Shown piece after piece: positions 21,976 through 26,000 of a DNA stretch of 26,000 nucleotides. Position 1 is the first letter of the stretch. Each line of letters begins with the position of its first letter. This stretch comes from a virus, in the IMG/VR virus record IMGVR_UViG_3300045107_000048, positions 1-26,000 of that record; one strand, given 5' to 3'. The position numbers and the translations under genes were made by a program. The notes beneath the pieces were generated by a model, which was given only the letters and a program-made list of their open reading frames with translations, was not told the DNA's origin and did no database searches.

Positions 21976-22785
21976 ATGAGCTATCTTGGACAAGAAACCA
22001 GCGAGTACGCCGGGCAGCCCGTAGAGCTGTACAAGTTCACGCTCGGCAGCCAGGAATGGAATTACTGTTCGGGCGACGCGGACCAGTCCTACCTGGGGCG
22101 GACGTACCTTCACGAGCAGATCGGCCTGGACGACAACATCAGCAGCACGGAGGTGTCGCGCGCCGAGCGGACGCTTACGGCCCCGAGGGACCTCCCGCTG
22201 GCTCAGCTCTTCGTGAAGATGCTCCCGGCCGGTGTGATAACCCTCGATGTCTTCCGCCGGCACCTGACCGATGGCGGGCTCGAAACCATCCTGGGGTGGA
22301 CGGGCGTAGTGGTCGGCAGTTCGTTCAAAGCCGGGGGCGTGGAAATGCGCGGCGTACCACTCATCAACGTGATGACGCGGCTGGGCGTCCGGCGCCAGTT
22401 TCAGGTGTCGTGCAATCACATGCTCTACGACCCGGACACCTGCCGGCTGAACCCCGACGACTATAAAACTATCGGGCCCATCACCGTCATCAACGGGAGC
22501 ACCTATTCAGCCGCCATCTTCGCCGCGCAGGCGTCCGGCTATTACACCGGCGGATTCCTCCGTCGGCCGTCGAACGGGGATATGCGAATGATCGTCGGGC
22601 ACACCGGCGGCGACGTCCAGGTGTGGTTCCCTTTCGAGGACATGGTGGTCTTCGAGACTATCGAGGCCTACGCCGGGTGCGATCATTCCGACATTACCTG
22701 CCTCAACAAGTTCAACAACCTGGTGAATAACGGGGGCTGGCCGCTGGTCCCGATCAAAAACCCCGCCGAACAGAAGTTCGCGTAA
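21976..22785 (+). CDS. Tail-tip hub protein, DUF2163/BR0599 family (lambda gpL / GTA gp13-like)
   Basis: Component of the tail tip/baseplate hub. The 269-residue product matches the family layout: an N-terminal domain with QPVELYKFTLGSQEWNYCSG (about 14-33) and a C-terminal BR0599-type end AGCDHSDITCLNKFNN (234-248) followed by GGWPLVPIKNP. Cys146 and Cys156 (CNHMLYDPDTC) plus Cys235 and Cys242 form a two-pair arrangement comparable to lambda gpL-type tip proteins, which are known to coordinate an iron-sulfur cluster; metal binding here is inferred. The start context is TAA-CT-ATG without a Shine-Dalgarno sequence, implying coupling to the upstream gene. The gene directly precedes the large tip protein, as in GTA-like clusters. 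Confidence 0.85.
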   Translation: MSYLGQETSEYAGQPVELYKFTLGSQEWNYCSGDADQSYLGRTYLHEQIGLDDNISSTEVSRAERTLTAPRDLPLAQLFVKMLPAGVITLDVFRRHLTDGGLETILGWTGVVVGSSFKAGGVEMRGVPLINVMTRLGVRRQFQVSCNHMLYDPDTCRLNPDDYKTIGPITVINGSTYSAAIFAAQASGYYTGGFLRRPSNGDMRMIVGHTGGDVQVWFPFEDMVVFETIEAYAGCDHSDITCLNKFNNLVNNGGWPLVPIKNPAEQKFA

Positions 22786-22803
22786 TTGTCGGGCTGAACT
22801 ATC

Positions 22804-25281
22804 ATGCCTTTCCCTATCATCGCCCTGGCCATCGGCGTCATTTCCTTCGTCGCTCAATCCCTGCTCAGGCCGAAGCAGAAGCCTCCGAAGGCTGCCAACA
22901 TTAGCGATTTCAACGTGACGGCCGAAGAGGCGGTTTCGATTCCGTACCTGGCGGGCACTCGAAAGCTTGCGCCTAACATCACGTTTTTCGGAGATCTGCA
23001 GGCGCGGCCGATCACCAAGACTATCAGCCGAATCTGGCTCGGCTTCTTAGTGCCGGACATCAAAAACCAGCAGGTCATCGGCTATCGGTACAACGTGGGG
23101 ATGGAACACGGGCTATGCTTCGGTCCGGGCGTCACGCTCAAGCGTATGACGATGGACGATAAGGAGCTGTTCAGCGGCTCGCTGATCGGCTCGCCCGGCA
23201 CCACCACCATCCTGAAGGAGAATCTTTTCGGCGGCGAAGACAACGACGGCGAGGGCGGCGTGAACGTCATTCTGGACTTCTACGAGGGGACCAGTTCCCA
23301 GACTGCCAACTCGTACATGGTTAGCCAGTACGCGCGCCAGAGCGGCCACCGTGACGTCAGCTACGCGGTGTGGCGGGGCCCGTCGCAGGGCGCGATCTAC
23401 GTGGGTGGAAAATACGTCTCGGGCTGCGGATACCTGGGGAAAAACCCGATCGTGCGCCCCATCGCCTACTACCTTCAACGCCTGCCCAATTTCCTCGGGG
23501 ACGCTTATAAGTCGGTGGGGGCGAACGGAGACGCCAACCCGGCCAATATCATCTATGAGCTGGCCATCTCCAAACTGTTCGGCGGTGGCCTCCCCACCAG
23601 CAAGCTCGACACCCCGGCGTTCCAGGCCGCGGCGCAAACCCTCTTCAACGAAGGGATCGGCATTAGCCCCATCTGGGACCGCACGGACTCGATGGAAAAT
23701 CTACTTCAGCAGATTGTGAACATCGCGGACGCGGCCCTCTACAGCGACCCCCTGACCGGGCTCATCACCTTCAAGCTGATCCGCAACGATTACGACCCGA
23801 ACACGCTGCTGGAGCTGACCGACGACGACGTGCTGGAAATCGAGGACTACACGCGCGGGGCCTGGGACGACACGAAAAACGAAGTCCGCCTCACCTACAC
23901 CAGCCGGGCCGACGACTATAAAGCGAAAATCGCGCTCGGGCAGGACCTGGCCAATCAGCGAATCCGCAACGCGACCGACCCTCTGGCGCTTCAATACGAT
24001 TACGTCTTGGAGCCGGACCTGGCGCAGAAATTGGCCTTCCGCGAGACGCGCGTAGCGGCCACGCCCCTGGCGCGCGCCACGATCCGCTGCAACCGCAAGG
24101 CGGCCGTCCTGGGGCCGGGCTCAGTCTTCAAATGGACGACCAACCGAATCGTGCCCGGGTTGAGCTCGAAAATAATGCGCGTGGCCAAGGCCAATTACGG
24201 GCGCCTGGGCGACTCGCGCGTGACCCTCGAAATCACCGAGGATATCTATTCGCTCGGCGGCACGATCTACAGCCCGCCGGCGACGTCCGCTTACAACGAT
24301 CCGGTCGGGACGCCGCAGGCCTCGCCCAACATCGTGGCGCAGGAAGCTCCCTACTGGTACGCGAAGGAAAAATTCCTTCCCTGGTCCTTCGTGCAGCAGC
24401 CCAGCGGCTCCCACGTCTCCTATGACGTGTACGCGTCCACGGACGGCGGCACGGTGTATAACCTAACGGACAGCAGCCAGTTCTTCACCCCGGTGGGCGC
24501 GCTAGCCTCCAGCTATCCACAGGTGAGCGTTGGGGCCTACGACGCGACGGGCTTCGAGGTCACCAACGTCGCGGGCCTGGTCGACGTTTTCGCGAATGAT
24601 CCGGCCTACGCCAACCAGGGCTCGAACCTTCTGTACTTCGAGGACACGGGCGAAATCTGCGCCTTTGAAACGGTTACGTTCTCGAACATCACGGGTCGCT
24701 ATACCTTCGCCGGCATCTGGCGCGGAGTGCTGGACACGACGCCGGCTGCGCATGGCTCGAGCACGCGCGTGTGGGTGTTCACGCTGGGGCAGTCGGTCAG
24801 CTCCGTGGAATATCCGGCCCTGTCCACCGTCAAGCTGAAGCACCTGCCGCGCAACGGCAACGGGCAGATCGACCTGTCGGCCGCCACCGCCAAAACCATC
24901 GCCGCGGACGATCGCGCGCTGAAGCCGTACCCGCCGGGGGATTTCCAGGTGGATGGGTCGTACACCAGCAACACGCACACCGGCGACGTGGCCCTGAGCT
25001 GGGTGGAGCGCAACCGGGTGACGCAGGCCACCATCCTGAAGCAGTCCGACAGCACCGTGACGCCCGAGGCCGGCACCACCTACAAGCTGGTCATCAAGAA
25101 CGCGTCCAACACCGTCATCCGCACGGAAACGGGGCTCAGCGGCACCACGTACAATTACACGCAGACCACCGAAATGGCTGACAACAGTGGGGTGCTTTCA
25201 ATTTCCCTGACATTTGAATTGCAGGCGGAATGCGGCGGGCGTTTGTCGAACGTGTGGCGGCGGACCTCGACTAGAGTTTAA
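22804..25281 (+). CDS. Large tail-tip protein (gpJ/GTA gp15-type host-specificity or hub protein)
   Basis: Last large plus-strand tail gene, 825 residues, probably the central tip/hub that carries host-contacting domains. The N-terminus is a hydrophobic segment (IIALAIGVISFVAQSLL, about 5-21) followed by RPKQKPPKA, a layout common in this family. Residues 40-400 resemble the phage tail protein core (EEAVSIPYLAGTRKLAP, ALYSDPLTGLITFKLIRNDY, WDDTKNEVRLTYTSR). The C-terminal part (about 500-825) is made of beta-domains, the last resembling a fibronectin-like module (DVALSWVERNRVTQ, then TYKLVIKNASNTVIRTETG), consistent with variable receptor interaction. ATG 22804 follows a short gap and lacks a Shine-Dalgarno sequence. 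The stop overlaps a possible small ORF (TAATG). Confidence 0.85.
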   Translation: MPFPIIALAIGVISFVAQSLLRPKQKPPKAANISDFNVTAEEAVSIPYLAGTRKLAPNITFFGDLQARPITKTISRIWLGFLVPDIKNQQVIGYRYNVGMEHGLCFGPGVTLKRMTMDDKELFSGSLIGSPGTTTILKENLFGGEDNDGEGGVNVILDFYEGTSSQTANSYMVSQYARQSGHRDVSYAVWRGPSQGAIYVGGKYVSGCGYLGKNPIVRPIAYYLQRLPNFLGDAYKSVGANGDANPANIIYELAISKLFGGGLPTSKLDTPAFQAAAQTLFNEGIGISPIWDRTDSMENLLQQIVNIADAALYSDPLTGLITFKLIRNDYDPNTLLELTDDDVLEIEDYTRGAWDDTKNEVRLTYTSRADDYKAKIALGQDLANQRIRNATDPLALQYDYVLEPDLAQKLAFRETRVAATPLARATIRCNRKAAVLGPGSVFKWTTNRIVPGLSSKIMRVAKANYGRLGDSRVTLEITEDIYSLGGTIYSPPATSAYNDPVGTPQASPNIVAQEAPYWYAKEKFLPWSFVQQPSGSHVSYDVYASTDGGTVYNLTDSSQFFTPVGALASSYPQVSVGAYDATGFEVTNVAGLVDVFANDPAYANQGSNLLYFEDTGEICAFETVTFSNITGRYTFAGIWRGVLDTTPAAHGSSTRVWVFTLGQSVSSVEYPALSTVKLKHLPRNGNGQIDLSAATAKTIAADDRALKPYPPGDFQVDGSYTSNTHTGDVALSWVERNRVTQATILKQSDSTVTPEAGTTYKLVIKNASNTVIRTETGLSGTTYNYTQTTEMADNSGVLSISLTFELQAECGGRLSNVWRRTSTRV

Positions 25282-25367
25282 TGTCGGCGGCCGTTACAGC
25301 TGTTGACTCAGCAGGGAAGCGCGAGCAAAATTGGTTCAACTGGCAGCGGTATAACCCTAATGGCTGA
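25281..25367 (+). CDS. Possible 28-codon ORF after the tip gene
   Basis: ATG 25281 overlaps the tip-gene stop as TAATG, the same junction used by two confident genes here. The product is 28 residues: a hydrophilic start (MSAAVTAVDSAGK) and an aromatic end (NWFNWQRYNPNG). No Shine-Dalgarno sequence is visible, so translation would have to be coupled. It ends 11 bases before the terminator stem, so it occupies the rest of the transcript neatly. Function unknown; chance is a real alternative. Confidence 0.35.
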   Translation: MSAAVTAVDSAGKREQNWFNWQRYNPNG

Positions 25368-25378
25368 GGACGCTGCTG

Positions 25379-25411
25379 AAATTAAGGGGGGCGAAAGCCC
25401 CCTTTTAATTT
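25379..25411 (+). terminator. Strong terminator at end of structural operon (GAAA tetraloop)
   Basis: Left arm AAATTAAGGGGGGC (25379-25392), loop GAAA (25393-25396), right arm GCCCCCTTTTAATTT (25397-25411), with one G-T pair and one bulged T. A C(GAAA)G loop and a G/C core make it very stable; the right arm supplies the T-run. A-rich and T-rich flanks on both sides suggest it can act in both directions, between convergent operons. Confidence 0.9.
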
Positions 25412-25437
25412 GAGTGCAGACGTCTGCACTCAAATTA
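25406..25437. repeat. Perfect 32-bp palindrome
   Basis: Sixteen-base arms with no spacer, centre between 25421 and 25422; core TGCAGACGTCTGCA, outer ends TAATTTGAG / CTCAAATTA. It shares bases 25406-25411 with the terminator. It could be a dimeric protein site, a second hairpin, or a recombination or resolution site. No T-run follows on the plus strand. Confidence 0.85.
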
Positions 25438-25461
25438 GGATAATCGGAATCAAGGGAAGGG

Positions 25462-25509
25462 AAGAGACAAAGGGCCAAGAGATTGAAACCCCTTGGCCCT
25501 TTGTCTCTT
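25462..25509. terminator. 18-bp perfect inverted repeat between convergent genes
   Basis: Left arm 25462-25479 (AAGAGACAAAGGGCCAAG) and right arm 25492-25509 (CTTGGCCCTTTGTCTCTT) pair perfectly around a 12-nt loop. It ends 17 bases before the stop of the minus-strand membrane gene, so it most likely terminates that gene, and could also act from the plus side (CTCTTTGATC follows). T-runs are short, so an mRNA-end stabiliser is an alternative. Confidence 0.6.
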
Positions 25510-25526
25510 TGATCGCTCAGGTCGGC

Positions 25527-25877
25527 TCAGGCTCTCGCGGCGCTGGATCTCGGCTTGAGCCCGGCGACTAGGGCAGAAAGAGCAGCCATCACCACTCCCA
25601 GAAATAGCGCAAGAATCAATAAGGTCCACATCGGCGCAGGCGCCGCCGAGCGCCCTACAGCCAGAGCGATGCCGTGCCCTGTGCAGAGAATCGCCGCTCC
25701 AGGCAGGACCGACCAAAATCGGGTCGAGAAGCCCTTCACATCCCGGCTCACATAGAGCAGAAAGACGATCAGCGCCAAATAGGCCACAAGGGAGGGCAGC
25801 GCGCTTCGCACATAGAGGGATACGACGACCGACAGAGCGGCAATCGCGAGACTGCCGAATATAGACTGAGATTTCAT
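25527..25877 (-). CDS. Four-helix membrane protein of unknown function (116 aa)
   Basis: Minus-strand gene, convergent with the structural operon. AGGAG lies five bases before the ATG (25877) on its strand, a good ribosome site. Four hydrophobic helices are visible at about residues 4-23, 28-44, 54-75 and 83-107, with basic residues in the connecting loops (R24, R45, K48, R53) and a basic C-terminus (LKPRSSAARA). No enzymatic motif. A holin or another lysis-related inner-membrane protein is possible because lysis genes often follow tail genes, but four helices is atypical for a holin. A superinfection or membrane moron is equally possible. Confidence 0.7.
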   Translation of the reverse strand: MKSQSIFGSLAIAALSVVVSLYVRSALPSLVAYLALIVFLLYVSRDVKGFSTRFWSVLPGAAILCTGHGIALAVGRSAAPAPMWTLLILALFLGVVMAALSALVAGLKPRSSAARA

Positions 25878-25896
25878 CTGAACTCCTGAGAGAAGG

Positions 25897-25928
25897 GCGC
25901 GGCCGGAGAATGGCTCCCCCGGCCGCGC
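25897..25928. repeat. GC-rich inverted repeat between minus-strand genes
   Basis: Perfect 10-bp arms GCGCGGCCGG (25897-25906) and CCGGCCGCGC (25919-25928) with a 12-nt loop, between the stop of an upstream minus-strand frame and the start of the membrane gene. No good T-run, so an intercistronic hairpin or weak terminator. Confidence 0.5.
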
Positions 25929-25940
25929 GGGTTGATTGAT

Positions 25941-26000
25941 TTAGGCGGGGCGACATACCCCGTCACAGACGGCGCTCCAGCCCCAACCGCATCCGATACC
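25941..26000 (-). CDS. 3' end of a minus-strand gene (partial)
   Basis: Reading in from base 26000 on the minus strand, a frame ends GIGCGWGWSAVCDGVCRPA and TAA at 25943-25941. The Cys/Trp/Gly-rich end is 19 codons long in the window and continues outside it. It is placed 63 bases upstream of the membrane gene on the same strand, so the two may form an operon. Too short for assignment; it could be chance. Confidence 0.35.
   Translation of the reverse strand, partial: GIGCGWGWSAVCDGVCRPA

Noticed and set aside
25303-25355. TTGACT ... CAAAAT / TATAAC as a promoter after the tip gene
   Set aside because: Partial matches only, and transcription from here would run straight into the strong terminator at 25379.
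1-26000. tRNA genes, CRISPR arrays, insertion sequences, attachment sites
   Set aside because: Read through for tRNA-like cloverleaf ends, regularly spaced repeats, transposase-like products and terminal inverted repeats; none could be supported.

Overview
The window is about 26 kb of a high-GC tailed phage genome (or prophage) covering almost the whole virion-structure module. Evidence: a continuous, tightly packed series of plus-strand genes in the canonical siphovirus order, namely fibre end, small and large terminase, portal, S49 head protease, decoration protein, lambda-E-like capsid, head-tail connectors, tail tube, tail assembly chaperone, a very long tape measure, and tail-tip proteins including a DUF2163/BR0599 (lambda gpL/GTA gp13-like) hub component and a large tip/host-specificity-type protein. 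There is no sheath, no integrase, no tRNA, no IS and no CRISPR. The tail proteins point to a long non-contractile tail; 1415 residues of tape measure suggests roughly 200 nm by the usual residue-to-length rule. The host cannot be named; the families are commonest in phages of Gram-negative bacteria (inference).

Layout. 1-1676: 3' part of a tail fibre gene entering from outside the window. 1679-2864: four small genes of unknown function, one coiled coil and one built of decapeptide repeats. 2885-4850: terminase subunits. 4851-5003: a hairpin-rich gap with a terminator and a possible two-state RNA switch that covers the portal start codon. 5004-9511: portal, protease (with a probable internally started scaffold), decoration and capsid proteins, closed by a terminator. 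9608-11916: connector and tail-completion genes. 11925-13828: small gene, tail tube, and a chaperone pair probably joined by a -1 frameshift. 13830-18077: tape measure. 18078-25281: five tail-tip or appendage proteins. 25281-25526: a possible 28-codon ORF, then a strong GNRA-loop terminator fused to a perfect 32-bp palindrome and a further 18-bp inverted repeat. 25527-26000: convergent minus-strand genes, one a four-helix membrane protein.

How the genes work together: the terminase packages DNA through the portal into a shell of capsid plus decoration protein, assembled on the protease/scaffold. The connector genes close the head. The chaperones load the tape measure, on which the tube polymerises, and the tip proteins initiate the tail and meet the host. 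Most genes abut or overlap by a few bases (TAATG/TGATG junctions at 6552, 11393, 20271 and 25279), so translation is probably coupled.

Most notable are features that a standard gene call would miss: the T-like chaperone frame with no start of its own, the nu3-like internal start, the terL-portal hairpin switch, the 32-bp palindrome, a domain shared by two unrelated virion genes, several internal duplications, and a probable 1-base indel at the end of one connector gene.
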